Source: Istiophorus platypterus | Taxonomy: Eukaryota; Chordata; Actinopteri; Istiophoriformes; Istiophoridae | Direction: 5' to 3' | Assembly: GCA_016859345.1 (NCBI GenBank) | Contig: CM029124.1 | Span: 16,004,480 to 16,068,479, forward strand | Length of the DNA: 64,000 bases | Shown here: one piece after another, positions 24,471 to 43,407 of the stretch | How positions within the stretch are numbered: the first letter of the stretch is position 1 | How the letters are laid out: every line of letters starts with the position of its first letter | The notes under the pieces: model-generated | Database searches by the model: none | The model's input: the letters and a program-made list of their open reading frames with translations, nothing else | Told to the model about the DNA's origin: nothing | Made by a program: the position numbers and the translations under genes

Positions 24471-25787
24471 TGTCATGATGAGGTAAGGGCTTATCTCCTC
24501 AGAGCAGTGTCAGGATAAAATATGGTGAAGTACTGCAACAGTGTGAGGCAGAGGCAGATTTGTTCATTCACAATTTCTATTGAGCTTGGTAGAAGCTGCA
24601 GATATTATCAGTTTATCGCTGAGTCTATCTGAATAGCATACTGACATGCTATATACAGTATACTTTATGTTGAATCACCGTAATCATTCCCTATGTCCAT
24701 ACTGGCCATGAAGCAATTCCTGCCTAGCCTGACATCACTATATACGATAAGGCCATAATCCACAATACTTGTTCCATGCAAGAATTTTTGGGTTCGGTCG
24801 AAGCTAAAATGAGACCTCAAGAAAGGGGAGTTTGCCAAATCCAAATTCTGTCTTCCAGCTGTGTTTCCTTGCTGAGCTGCAGCAAAGAGGTTTGTTGCAG
24901 GTGTTAAACCAAATCCTGTCACCCATTAGATTCTGTGCCCTGTTAAAGAATTTCGGCTATATTGCCACTTCAGAATGAATGTATGCCAAAAATGTATTTC
25001 GGTGGGTATATTGTTGTATAATATGACAAAACTATAGGACAAATGTCCGGTGTGTTGACCAGATATCCTCAGGTGAGGTGATAGCTATCAGAACCTCTGC
25101 ATTTAATAATATCAGAGGGTCACAGTCTTTGATTACCAGCTATATTTGGCCCTTTCTGAATACTGTGAGAGCACTAGTTATTGGTAATGTCAATCAAAAT
25201 AAAGTGTGTGATTAAGTATGATAAGTACATTTGCAGTAGAAATATACCTGAAAATCCCAATCTGGTCACAAAATTTGGTGCAATACGAGGATATAAAATT
25301 TGCAATAAACCTACATGAAACTACCAGGAGATAGCCACTTAATTTGCCTAATTCAGGCTGCTGATTCCTCATATTAGTGATTTAAATACTCTTATATGGT
25401 ATGATACATATGTACTATATTAAGAAAGACTTGAAAAAGTAAGTATACAGTAAAAGTGACATTTTTTGTTCAGCTATTGCCCTTTATTGTATAAAAACAT
25501 GAAACTACTTTCCATCAACCCCTTTTCTATCACAAATCTTTATCTTTCTCTCTGTTTCCCTCCCTCTCTCCCTCTTTAATGTGGTCATTTTGTACTGTAC
25601 TCGCCTTAAGGTCTAACTTAAGTGCTCCTATGTTCTCTCTCTCCCCCGTGTTTATTAGGTTTCGTCGCTCCTATGATTTTGGAGCTGGCGTCTTATGCCC
25701 TGTAATAAGGATGACCAATCATCGGGGCAAGCAGCAGTGCCCCACTTTTAGTCTCCACTTAATTTAATTATATCAAATTAGCAAAGC

Positions 25788-25801
25788 GGGGGGGGGGGGG
25801 G
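25788..25801 (+). repeat. G14 homopolymer
   Basis: Uninterrupted run of 14 G, the longest G run in the window. Runs of this length can form quadruplex structures and vary in length between individuals. Confidence 0.95.
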
Positions 25802-28800
25802 TAGGATTAGTCCTTTGCAGCTTATGAAGGCAGGTTTGACACTGTCAGCTGCCCTATGCAGAAATGCTGCTTTGGGATTGTCTTCATTAGAAGGAGCTTA
25901 AGCCTCATAGGTCACTGGATATTGTTAAAACAATACTGTGGAAATAGGCTAATTAGAATATTTGCCCAGTCTAGCCTAAAGAATGAGGGCGACTGCCTGA
26001 GGAATTTAGATTCTTCTTTTTTTTTTGTGTATAGTTGTGTTTTTTTTTTATTTGCCTTGATCCCAATAATGAATTATCAAAAACAAATTTAGTGTGAAAA
26101 AATATGTTTAATTACACTGATTATTACATTATCAATCATGAAAAATATTTCAGCCAGTAATTATTAAAATGTTAGTCATGTTAGCTTACAGTAGGTGTGA
26201 ATTATATTTCCACCCCAAACAGTAGATGTAACTAAATTCTGTATTGGCCGTATGTGAAGATTATGTCTCTGGTCAATGAAGTGTAAAAGTTTATATTGAC
26301 CGTGCTGTATATTTGCCAATATCTTCAGACTTATTAAGCCAACACAAGTACGCAGGCAGTCTGTCCTCTTGGTTGATTTAGCACCTCTGTCCACTCTGCT
26401 TTCTGCTGACTGCAAAGAGAATAGCTCAGCTCCAGCCTTCTGATAAAGACTGAAGGAAGGATGTATCACTTAAAAAAGGAAAAAAGAAAGAAATGTGGAT
26501 GGGAGCAAAGCTGAATGTGGGAAGTATACATTATTTGATGCTATGGGTTAGTTTCATGACAGAAATGTGGCAGTTTTACACTGGCTGGTAAAATTGCTCA
26601 GTTTCCACTCCATGCTCACACAATAAATGTATTGACTCTTCCCACTTGCAAGATTAAAATGATGTATAAAATGGATGAGGCGCTTGCACAAAACTACAAT
26701 CCTTTGTTTTTATCTTGTTAAGGGAATTGTAGCCCCTCACATATAATTTCAATGGCCACATTATAAGTTTGTTTTGCTGTCATTTCTGTTGTGTGTTGTA
26801 CAAGATTTTTCCAGCTTCAACCTGTGATGAAACCTTTTCTCATGCCTGCTGGTTCTGTTCCAACACTCTATCCCATTATAAGGAAGCAGTTGTTTGTGCC
26901 GAGGATTAAGACAAGTCAACAATCCATAGTCTTTTTAGTCTCCCAAAGGGCTGTGCACACACCACTGAAGATAGAGAATGGCTTTTTCCAGCAGCAAAGC
27001 TTGAGAGCGAGGTTTAAATTGTTGAAAGGATCTTACCCTACTGCAATAGAACAATGAACAAATATAGAAATAGAGAATGGATGAGGGAGGGGGTATGGCC
27101 ATAGGAATCTAGCTGTATCCATTATATCTTGTTTTCCAGTTTTCATTGTCCAGCAGAATTTTCCTCATTTGTTCCTGCGGGACTGACGACCAGAGGGTGT
27201 GCTTTAACTGCTCACTCCAAACAACTGGAAGAACTATTTCTCTCAACACATATTTTTAGAGCCGCTGTTGTTCCCTGCATTTAATTATCATAACATTCAA
27301 AGGCTCTAATTTAAGTGCCAGGCAATTAATCACCTCACATGTCAAAGCATTTGGTTATGTCAGCTACAAAAGTGACACCTGACAGGATGGTCTTTTTTGT
27401 CCTCTGTAGACATGTTTCATGAAACATTTAGAATTAATTTAATCATGGAAATTAAATTGAAAACATTTTGGAATAAGTATTATGACTAATTTTCTATCTT
27501 TTTAAAAGTATCGTGACTCATTTTTAATGATTTATTCAAGAAAAAAGCCACACACTGAAAATACACCAATTAATTACAAGATTATGTTGATTTCTGGAGA
27601 AATACTGTGGTGCGATAACTTGATTCTCTATTTACAATGCCTCCTATTCCAACCCACCCAAACAGTCACCTTCACACCTTGAAACCCTTTTCTAAAAGCG
27701 ACACACACCCAGCATGGAAAATGATTGCAGAAGTCAACTCAGGACAAAAACTAGACTAAAAAGGGTATTTTGGTGTTGCAGACAAAGGTTAAACAAAATC
27801 TATTATATGCTTACATTATTTAGATATTTTAGCAAAATCAACAAAAAATTACAAATTTGAGACCAGACTACATCTAATATTGCTGCATTTGAGCAAAACA
27901 TATTGTGCTTAATTCACCAAGAAATTATAATTTATGACATTTCATTTAAATCATTTAAATAATTTCTAGCTTGAGTTGACTTCTTTAACCCAAACATCTG
28001 CTATTTTAAATACTCAGGGCTCTACTCTAGTAAGTCAGTGAACACAGCACAAAACCTATGGCACACACTGTGTGACTTTTTTCATGATCATAAGTTCACA
28101 TGGCAAATATGGCACTGCTGGCAAGAGGGAAAAATAAATTATCAGTAGATGTGGTTAATAATCAACTTTGGAGGAGACGACATATTAGGCTGCTGTACAT
28201 GCTCTGGTGCTACGAGCTTCAATGCCAAATGAAAGAAATGGCTCAGTGGCATTAGGTGAAGAGCCTAACAGAACCAGCAGTCAACTACAGGAGCACTCTG
28301 CTTCCACCAGCCTGTTCCTCATTCATAGTACAGCTACATGTGGATATACTTGGAATGAAAAAATTAAGCTATTTTTTCCTGCTTGAGGGAATAACATCAA
28401 AGTTAAATTGCCCTACATAACCACAAAAAGGACATGGTAAGCCAGTGAGTAGGATCCGTACATGCACACAATACTTGATAAAGTAGAACAGAACATGACT
28501 GCAGTGCACCATGCACCACCTTTGACAGGGATTCAGAAGGTGAACAGGACAAGCAAACACTCAGATAGTGCTTAATACCATAGCTCCTTTCCTCCTATTT
28601 TGGAGCAGTAAAGTTCACAACATGTCGCCAGAACGTCTAACAGGCACAGACAAGAAAAACCTTGACAGGAATGTCACCCACGGAAAATACAAAGTCCCAC
28701 CAGACACAGACAGGGAGGTACAGTCCTCCTGGGAAACATCCTTTGGTGTACAGAGGGAAATGCTTTAGATTTACAGCGGCAGCAAGCATCAACAAATCAG

Positions 28801-28917
28801 AAATACACTGGAAGCGGTTACAGTACAGGATGGAGGGAACAGTCACTACTATCATGTAATGAAAAAATATGTACAGAAATATAACCACAATTAACAGGAA
28901 CCTACAGTCATGTAATG

Positions 28918-29534
28918 CAAGGGTTCCCAACCTGCGGGTCCAGACCCCAAAGGGGGTTGTGAGATCATTTTTCAGGGGTCACTCGATGATTGTGGAGAGA
29001 AAAATAAATAGCTTATCAAAAATTAAAAAACATATTTAGACTGGAATGTGTTTTTTACATGACATTGCCTGCACCACTGATACAATTTGCCTTAGAATAA
29101 TGAATGCATTCTCAATCATCACACAAAATCAGCAGGCTCCCTCTCACATTGTCTCCTCCCCGCTTTTTCCTTTCAGTCTAGGCATTGCTACAATGGGGGT
29201 CACATGGAATTAGGGCCAAAAGTTCTGTATTCAACCACGAAAAAGTAAGCAGGCTAAGAACTGAGCGACATGTTCTGTCTGTCTATCGATCTCCTCCATT
29301 CCGTTTGAGTACAATGGACAGCACCGCACCTACACATGCATCTCCTAATTTAGCCATACTGATATCAACATTTCACAGTACCACCACCCACTTGCTTAGC
29401 TGTGGGGCTTGGAGTAATCATATGCCAAAATATTTTAACACCGTAAAGCATTAAACCACTTGCCAGCATATAGTGCGTCCAACACCAACCTGATTATTCC
29501 GGGGGGTCGTGACTCGAATAGGGTGAGACAGAAC
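28918..29534. mobile_element. hAT-like non-autonomous element fragment
   Basis: The left edge reads CAAGGGTTCCCAACCTGCGG and continues with 'gaccccaaagggggttgtga' and 'aggggtcactcgatgattg'. The right edge carries 'ggggggtcgtgactcgaat', the inverted counterpart usual in this type of element. This pairing of a GGTTCCCAACC end with GGGGTCGCGA-type subterminal sequence is familiar from hAT elements of fish and other vertebrates. The right terminal repeat is degraded and I find no clean 8-bp target duplication. No transposase frame survives. Confidence 0.6.
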
Positions 29535-32500
29535 TAAAAGTGAAAGATAATTTTAAAGAGCTCATTGAATTCCCCTACATAGTTTTTGAGCAACTTTCCA
29601 ACGGAACAGCAGCTATTCGAATGGTTTGTTTCATAGTTCTACAGTCATTAAACTAACTGGAAGTGTCTGTCAAAGAAAGGTCATAGATTCTCCTTTATAA
29701 CCTCCAAGATCAGTCGATAACAAACACACACGCAGTTAAAATATAGATATGAAAGGTACTTGACTTCAGAGCTGGAAGCTGAGATCCCCATGTCCTGCAA
29801 TTCTTTTGCCTTTTGAAATAACTACAGAACTGGCTAACAGGAAAAATATTAATGTAGTTCAGGCACTTAATCCACCCACATTTAGATAATCAGATTGTGT
29901 TCCCTTGTTCCCTTAGTGTTGGTTCATGTCAAAAGGGGGTTTGAATAATTGCGATACTTGCAAAGAAACCTAGATAGGAATGATGCTATGGATTAACAAG
30001 AATCCCTATGTTATATACTGTGGATAGATACAGTTGATGTCAGTGTATTGACATGATGATAGGGTATGATATAGCATTCACTTTTTCACTCAGACTGTGA
30101 GCGGTGCCCCTATTCAACCATCTCCGTAATTCACAGCGTTGTAATCGCTGCCAAGTCAGAACAGCTGAAAAGACATTTAATTAGCAATGAGTTTGAACCG
30201 TTTTGCCCATAACTGAACATTCTATTTACCACCTCATCTCCTCAACTACCGGACCATTTAATTATCCCAAAAGGTAAAATATAGTCAGAGAAAGGTAGAC
30301 CAGAAGGAAGAAAAAAAAATTGATCACTTTGACTCACAATTTTCCCTCATGGCACTAAATCTTCTGGAGCATTGATTGGAGATAGCTCCTTCACCCGATA
30401 CTGATAGTTCTTGATTGGATAATACTGTCCTCATAAATTGTCGTAATGATTTCTTTGGAAACTGAAATGGTAATCCAATAGACATCATTAAGCTTCTTTT
30501 AATTGTACTCCTCCCAGGGGGGAAACAGACCAAAAATAAACTCAATGATGTTATGCCTGATATAGTTTTGTCCTTATAAACAGGTTAGGGATGTACAAGA
30601 TGTAGCAATTTATGTAAATGTTGACCTATTGTACTTATTTCTGTCACATATGCAAACAGTTTGAAGTAGTTCATAGATGTTCCCCATAAGGTCTTTTCCA
30701 TTTTGAGGATATACAGTATAAGTTTTATATTAACCTAGAAAACAGAATGGTTTTATCTGTCCATAAGATACTGTACTGAATGTGGATATAGACAAGAGAC
30801 GACTTCAAAAAGAGGTTACCTTGCTTTGAAATTCCGTTCAAGAGATTCATGGAAATGATCAAAAATTAATTTGAAAAGCTATACTGTATGCCAAATCTTG
30901 AGTAATCTATTTTTGCACACTAGTCATTATGGGAATCCTTGGCAGCAAATAGAGAGAAACGCAGTTGCTAGGTGCTGACAGAAAGCAGATCCATAATGTC
31001 ATCCCTCCTTTTCATATTTCCATCACAACTATGTAATTATGATTGGATTTCTCTGCAGTTTCTCGGCAGAGGTGGTAATATGAGGCTCGTTATGATGACC
31101 GTGTTGGAGGTCGGAGGAAAGACAGTCTGCGGGCTTGACCTTAACTGAGCAGTGTTGTCAAAGCGCTCTGCCTGGTTTGTGTATCCTAACCAGCCAACAA
31201 CTGCTAGACTGAGGCACAGAGCCAGTACACTTTCCTCCGCCTTCTGAATATGACACTACACGGCGTGTTCAGTATACAGCACTGTGCTTAAAGGCCAGTT
31301 TTCTATATGCCTCTGCTTCAGTGCAGCAGAGATTGATAGAGACACTAAGAAGTCAGTGTCGACAGGGCTCTGACACACAGGCCATGTTTGCTACGCTACA
31401 GTCTACTATCCCACACACCTCTTTGGCCAATTGCAGGGGAACTCCTGGGATTGTACTACATTTTAATGGAAGCGGAGTGTTTGATCTGCCAATGTTTATC
31501 TTCTTTGATGCTAACTGACACAGCGGAGAGGAGCTGACTCTCAATGTTGTCCAACATGAGGGCAGATTAATTCATTATCCTTTAAAAGGGGAGGCTTGCG
31601 GTTGAGGAGTTCATCTTTGAGCTCTGATCATATTTAGTAGCACTGTGTAAGACTTACCAATACTTGCTCAAAACACACTGTCTCTCGATTTTCCACGCCA
31701 TGGCCTCTATGGGGAAATGCATATAAATGTAGGAAACGCATGTGGGGGAGTGTGAATCAAGAAAATCTTAATTCCATTCTGTTATGCATGGTTTTATTGT
31801 GCAGTGCTACACCTCCAAGCACTTTGTAACTAAAAATCCCTTCGTTGTACTTAGATCCAGTCCTTTCATTGTTTTTTTTTTTTTTTATGAGACAATAGGT
31901 GTATATGGAATGAACTGAAACTCTTGTCAAATTAAAGAGACAAAAAAACAGGCAAGCACTTCCAGGACACTACTGTATCGAATGACTTCAAAAGATACAA
32001 ATCAGGCCCAATGTCCCAGAAGAGCGCCCGAATAACAAATATGGAGCCATTGCATAATTACTCCCACCACTGGAGTTACACAGGCACGTGTGTGCTGATT
32101 TCATGCTACTGCACAACTGTGTAGGTGTGAATTAGCCATGATTCTTCGTGTGTCTTAATCCTCAACAGTCCCTCAAGGAGTTTTTCCACTAGTCTTCAAT
32201 CATGTATGGATTTTAGACTGCTTTGCCATGTATCAGCACCCTTATTATCTGCACTCTTTGAATCAATTTAGGAAGCATTCATATAATCTGCATGTCAGAG
32301 AGTAGTTTTTGACCTTTGGTGCCTTGACATGAGTGTTTTGCTGTTCATCCATTTAGCTTAAGGGTGACACTAGACAGCTCTGCACCACTGAAATAAACAA
32401 TCTTTATATGATAGTGGGGTTTTTTTGTTTTTTTTTTTTGTTTTTTTTCTTTTTGGAGGTCACTAACAGTAAATAAGCTGTCAGAGGGAGAAAGTGGGTG

Positions 32501-33310
32501 TCAAATTGTATGAATAGACAGTGGGGGAAAAGGACGCTTAAGGGCCCAGTGAGTTCCAACACTGACATGGTTTAAAAGAGCTTAATTATAATAAGCTGGA
32601 GCATGGAGCAAGTGCTTGGTGGCTTGGGGGGAAACTCAGAGACAGTGACAACAGTCCAGCGTGAGCTACATGAATTGTAGATTGCTCTGTGAAAGGGCCA
32701 ACACCAGATATGCATTAGTGGGGGAAAAAAAACGTTTTTCAGCTGTAGCTACCAGACTCCATGAAAAAGAAATGATGCCTGCCTCGTAAATATATTACAC
32801 ATAATGTATTTTCCTTTGTAGAAGTCATCAAGCTTCATAATGCTTTATCCATTAGGAGAACAAGAATGCTTACCGTGTTATTTCATTATGTTTTACAAAT
32901 GCGAGTTATGCTTTATGAAAATAATAAATCCCACAAGAGATCTATATGTCCCAACATCATTTGTTAATCACATTATTGTCAATTAATGAAGCAATTCTTT
33001 TTAGCTAATGGTTGACAGAGTGTATTGGCTCAAATAAGGGAAAGAAACCGGAAAAGGAACTTGAGAGAAGAGCAATGCACTTTATTTCACTGCGCTGTAA
33101 AGAAAAACCAGAGGGAAGAAAACAGCAGAAATATATAAATAAATGCAGAATTTATTGATAGTTTTATATCCTTGTGAACTGGTTTACAAGAAAATATTGG
33201 AATTACAGTCAGAATGATTTATAATCTATTGTTCAGGCTAAGGCTATTTAACACCCTGCCCCTATGAATATTAACATACTCTGTCTCTCTCTTGCATGCT
33301 CTCTGTTTCT

Positions 33311-33313
<3 letters not shown>
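29535..33313 (+). other. nrxn1: First beta-neurexin intron, part 2
   Basis: AT-rich intron without a supported exon. T-rich runs lie at 31872-31886 (T15) and 32420-32454 (T interrupted by G). Small frames such as 31321-31518 have no recognisable domain. Confidence 0.7.
32420..32454 (+). repeat. T-rich homopolymer tract
   Basis: About 35 bases of T with isolated G and C. It could be the A-tail of an old minus-strand retroposed insertion, but no body sequence is recognisable next to it. Confidence 0.7.

Positions 33314-33402
<89 letters not shown>
33314..33402. repeat. Compound (CT)n(CA)n microsatellite
   Basis: About 20 CT units (33314-33354) pass directly into about 24 CA units (33355-33402). 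It lies 1.1 kb upstream of the shared LNS exon. Confidence 0.97.
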
Positions 33403-33403
<1 letters not shown>

Positions 33404-34488
33404 GTAAATGCATGACATGCTGGCAGATCTCCTTGTCTAATTTTTCATGAAGATAGCTGTTTTTATGCTAATCTGGCAGCTGCATTCATTTTCAGGCTTT
33501 CTCACAGACATTTATTTCCCACTCACATACTCATCCGTTACCACTTGTACACACATATACACACTTTCTTCCTTGAACATACTTCTCTGTGTCCTGGAAA
33601 AAAAGTGAATTGAAACACTGTCCTAATGAAGCTATTTAATTGAAAAGAAATAGGCAGTTATTTGATTGAGACAACTCTGACTGCTCTAAAACAGTGAAAC
33701 ACTGGATTGTTGGCAAGCATCAAAACCTGAGACTTTGGCTTTATGCACGGACATACTCCCATTTTTAATAGACCACTTCCTTCATTAGTAGAATCATCAA
33801 TTTGACTAGGTCACTGGCATAGTGCCGCGAGGCTTCTTCTCATTGAATAGCTAGGTAATTAGAACCACTCTTCCATCTAGCAGGTCGTGTTCAAACCTTT
33901 CATACGGCTTCTAAAGGCAACGATCTAATGCAGTGAGACAGGAAATAGCTGGTTTAGAGGTCACGAGAAGGGCATAATTGGAGCAGTCAGTCAATAACGC
34001 TGCCGGCTGCGTCTGCCTTTGAGGCTGCTAATGAAGCGCGAGAGACATGGAGGTACCCGTTTGGCATGCTGGTTACCTGGGCACGGGGGACATGACTGCA
34101 AATTCACTAGCATTCAGTTGTATCTGTTCCCTCTAGAGGTGAAACAGGCAGTGGCAGTTAAGCTGAATAATTGCGCAGCATTATGAGGAAAGTGGTAACC
34201 TGTCTGCCTCATTTCCACTGAATTTTCCCGTCCTCATGAACTGACATGAATGTACTTAAACCCTCAGACAGGACTGAGAGCTGTTCAAGAGTGATATGTT
34301 GCTTGGTGCTTTGCAAAGTCATTACCCAGCACAAAACAACACTCAAGTATGCTCAGTACACACGGCAAAGATGCCATCATTGCTGTGTTATTAATCTTTG
34401 CGTTGTCAGTGAGTGGTTTATGTCTGTAAGGGTGAATATTCACTAAACGTCTTCTATTTGTTCTTTTTGCTTTCTATTTTTTCTCTAG
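33403..34488 (+). other. nrxn1: End of first beta-neurexin intron with acceptor
   Basis: Intron sequence ending in a strong polypyrimidine tract (34457-34486, TTTGTTCTTTTTGCTTTC type) and the acceptor AG at 34487-34488. The same acceptor would serve both the beta transcript and the alpha transcript. Confidence 0.85.
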
Positions 34489-34670
34489 CGGGAACAACGT
34501 ACATATTTGGGCGAGATGGTGGACTGATCACATACACGTGGCCGCCAAATGACCGTCCCAGCACGCGGGCAGACCGGCTAGCCATTGGTTTCAGCACGCA
34601 CCTGAAGGATGCTGTCCTGGTGAGGGTGGACAGCTCCTCTGGTCTTGGAGACTTCTTAAAGCTCCACATT
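34489..34670 (+). CDS. nrxn1: Shared neurexin exon: start of the last LNS domain
   Basis: This 182-base exon completes the split codon (A from 17070 plus CG, giving Thr83) and encodes 60 residues, GTTYIFGRDGGLITYTWPPN to LKLHI. They form the first beta strands of the LNS (laminin G-like) domain, LNS6 in alpha and the only one in beta. By beta-protein numbering it has Ser107, Thr108, Arg109 (in RPSTRAD), Leu135 and Asp137 (in GLGDF). These match the positions known in neurexin-1 beta for neuroligin contact, with Asp137 also a calcium ligand. WPPNDRPSTRADRLAIGFST and AVLVRVDSSSGLGD match mammalian neurexin-1. Ile145 is followed by a gtaagt donor in phase 0. Distances to the paralogs, judged from memory, favour neurexin-1 over 2 and clearly over 3. 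No stop or frameshift is present. Confidence 0.95.
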
Positions 34671-41378
<6,708 letters not shown>

Positions 41379-42183
41379 TTTGAGAGGGCAGGGCAATAAT
41401 GTGTCCTCACTTTTATTAGTGTAACAAATCACAGTGAGTACAGCTTGTCATTCTCAAAGCTCTACATCAATACGTTATGGGCTTGCCTCATACAGAGCAA
41501 TATTGCCATGGCTAACATGGGGTAAATTTGATTTCATTGTCAATGTTACACTTTGAAGCATGTTTGCTTTTTGCTGAGTTACAAGGTTAAAAGCATTGAC
41601 ATTCTATTTGTTTTTACAGTTTGAAGGATGAATTTCGTTTGTATTGGCCCAGCCTTCCCCTCAATTCTAGTTGGACACGTTGCCCTGTAAAACATTCAGC
41701 CTATTTCACCTCGTCCCCATTCACACTAAGAATTCTTTAATCTTATATAAATACTCAAAGCAGAATCTCAGTATGTCTATGCATATGTGGGTATGTATGC
41801 GGAAGAGAGAATATGTGAGTGTTTGGGACTAGAGCAGCACAGCATGGAGTCCCTATAGTTGTTGACTTTTGACACAGCTGCCCCAGGCCTCAGGGAGGGA
41901 TAAAAATAGACTCAGTCTTTTCTCGCTCTATTACAGTGAGCAGAAGTACAGCGTCTCCCAACTAACAATTACAGAGCACAATTTCTCCGGAATCACTCTT
42001 TACATCTGTAGTCGGGTTTTCTCGGGTCTCAAGTTTAAACACATACACGTTAAAATGTTTGAGGTGATTTAAGTTGAGCTAGATCTGAAGTTCATCTCTT
42101 TTTCAACTATATTTTACTGTTTTCCCACAATTATAGAACCAATCAAAATCAGTGCGTTGTCCATTAAAACCAAAAACTTACGA
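41379..42183 (+). other. nrxn1: Intronic sequence, nothing recognised
   Basis: AT-rich intron with no coding segment or known repeat that I can name. Confidence 0.6.
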
Positions 42184-42184
42184 C

Positions 42185-42217
<33 letters not shown>

Positions 42218-42232
42218 ACACACACACACACG
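42184..42232. repeat. (CA)n microsatellite beside Tc1 relic
   Basis: CA run with one GACA interruption, followed by three GGACACA units (42230-42251). It ends about 50 bases before the left end of the Tc1 relic. Confidence 0.95.
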
Positions 42233-42296
42233 GACACAGGACACAGGACACGCACAAAAAGATAAACAAGTCAAAACAATTTACCAAGGAGATATA

Positions 42297-43407
42297 GCAT
42301 TCGGAAAGTATTAAGACCCGTTCACTCTTTTCACATTTTTTCACATTTTTCCCTCATCAATTTTCACTTATTACCCAATAGTGACAAAGCGTAAACAGAA
42401 TTTTAGAATTTCTTTCCAAATTTATTAAAAAAGAAAAACTGAAATATCACATCAACATAAGTATTCAGACTGTGTCGAGGCAGAGATCTGGGGAAGGCCA
42501 AAAAAATAATCTGCATTGAAGGTTCCCAAGGGAACAGCTGCCTCCATAACTCTACGATGGAAGAAGTTTGCTAGAGTAGTTCCTAGAGCCGCCCTGCCGA
42601 AACAAAGCAATTTGGGGAGAAGGGCCTTGGTAAGATAGATAAAAAAGAACCCAATGATCACTCTGGCACACATGAAATCCCAATTGGAAACTGCAAAAAG
42701 GCACCTGAAGGAGTTAAGGACTAAAGGACTCAGAGACTGTGAGCACCAAGATTGTCTCGCCTGATGAAACACAGACTGAAATGTTTGGCCTCTAAGTGTC
42801 ATGTCTGGAGGAAACCAGGCACTGCTCATCACCTGCCCAGTAACAACCAGCAGCGATACATTATGATGGCATTGTCATGCTGTGGGAGTGTTTTTAAGTG
42901 GCAGGGACAAGGAAACCGGTCCAGGTTAAGGAAAAGCTCAATGGAGAAAATACAGAGATATCCTCAATGAAAACTTGGTCCAGAGTGATCAGGACCTCAG
43001 ACTGGGCCTCAGATGTCCCTGAGTGGCCCAGCCAGAGCCCTGACTTGAACCCAATCAAAACAGGTCTGCAGAGACCTGCAAATGGCTGCCCACCAACCAT
43101 CCCAACCTGACAGAGCTTGAGAGGATGTGCAGAGAAGAACAGCAGAAAATGCCCAAATCTAGGTGTGCAAAGCTTGTCGCGTCATACTCAAGAAGACTCA
43201 GGGCTGTAATCGCTACCAATGGTGCTTCAACTAGATACTGATTTAAGGGTCTAAATACTCATGTCTATTTGATATTTCAGTTTTTCCATTTTAATAAATC
43301 TGCAAAAATGTCTAAAATAGAAAAACAAATTTAAAGGATTTTATCATGAGGCTGGGACATAAGAGAATGTAAAAAAAGTTAAGGGTTAGGATTCTTTCTG
43401 AATGCTG
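42297..43407 (+). mobile_element. Tc1-like DNA transposon relic, inactive
   Basis: The left end GCATTCGGAAAGTATTAAGA and the right end AGGATTCTTTCTGAATGC are inverted copies. Longer inverted arms cover about 42297-42472 and 43248-43407, as in the long-armed Tc1 elements of salmonids and other fish. A TA precedes the left end. Between the arms lie transposase remnants on the plus strand: a helix-turn-helix part (KVPKGTAASITLRWKKF), then the region around the first and third catalytic residues, then the C-terminal part. At about 1.1 kb it is shorter than the roughly 1.6 kb usual for this family, from at least two internal deletions. See the separate transposase entry for the breaks. Confidence 0.93.
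42516..43246 (+). pseudogene. Tc1 transposase pseudogene
   Basis: The Tc1 transposase cuts and rejoins DNA at TA sites using a DDE catalytic triad. Here the frame is broken many times. A TAG stop occurs at 42636-42638 right after GRRALVR. About 150 bases are missing after NPMITL near 42665. The first catalytic Asp remains (GAT at 42763-42765, PDET), but a frameshift and stop follow at GL. The segment with the second catalytic Asp (QQDND type) is deleted near 43007-43012, where the text jumps to the EWPSQSPDLNP motif. The third catalytic residue, normally Glu after LNPI, is Lys (AAA at 43057-43059). The tail is recognisable as LTELERMCREEQQKMPKSRCAKL-like in pieces. No activity is possible from this copy. 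Confidence 0.9.

Larger units (their letters stand above)
17071..28917 (+). other. nrxn1: First beta-neurexin intron, part 1
   Basis: The 17,418-base intron between the two coding exons starts here with gtaagt. I see no further exon. The 162-codon frame at 17347-17835 and its neighbours show no domain features. Simple repeats inside are listed separately (18364, 20085, 24460, 25788). The rest is AT-rich single-copy-looking sequence, including very AT-rich stretches around 27430-27560 and 27900-27970. Confidence 0.75.

Noticed and set aside
26692..26740. Short inverted pair ACTACAATCC and GGGAATTGTAG
   Set aside because: Only about 10 bases pair imperfectly. Too short to call an element, although the right half resembles a ZNF143-type motif.
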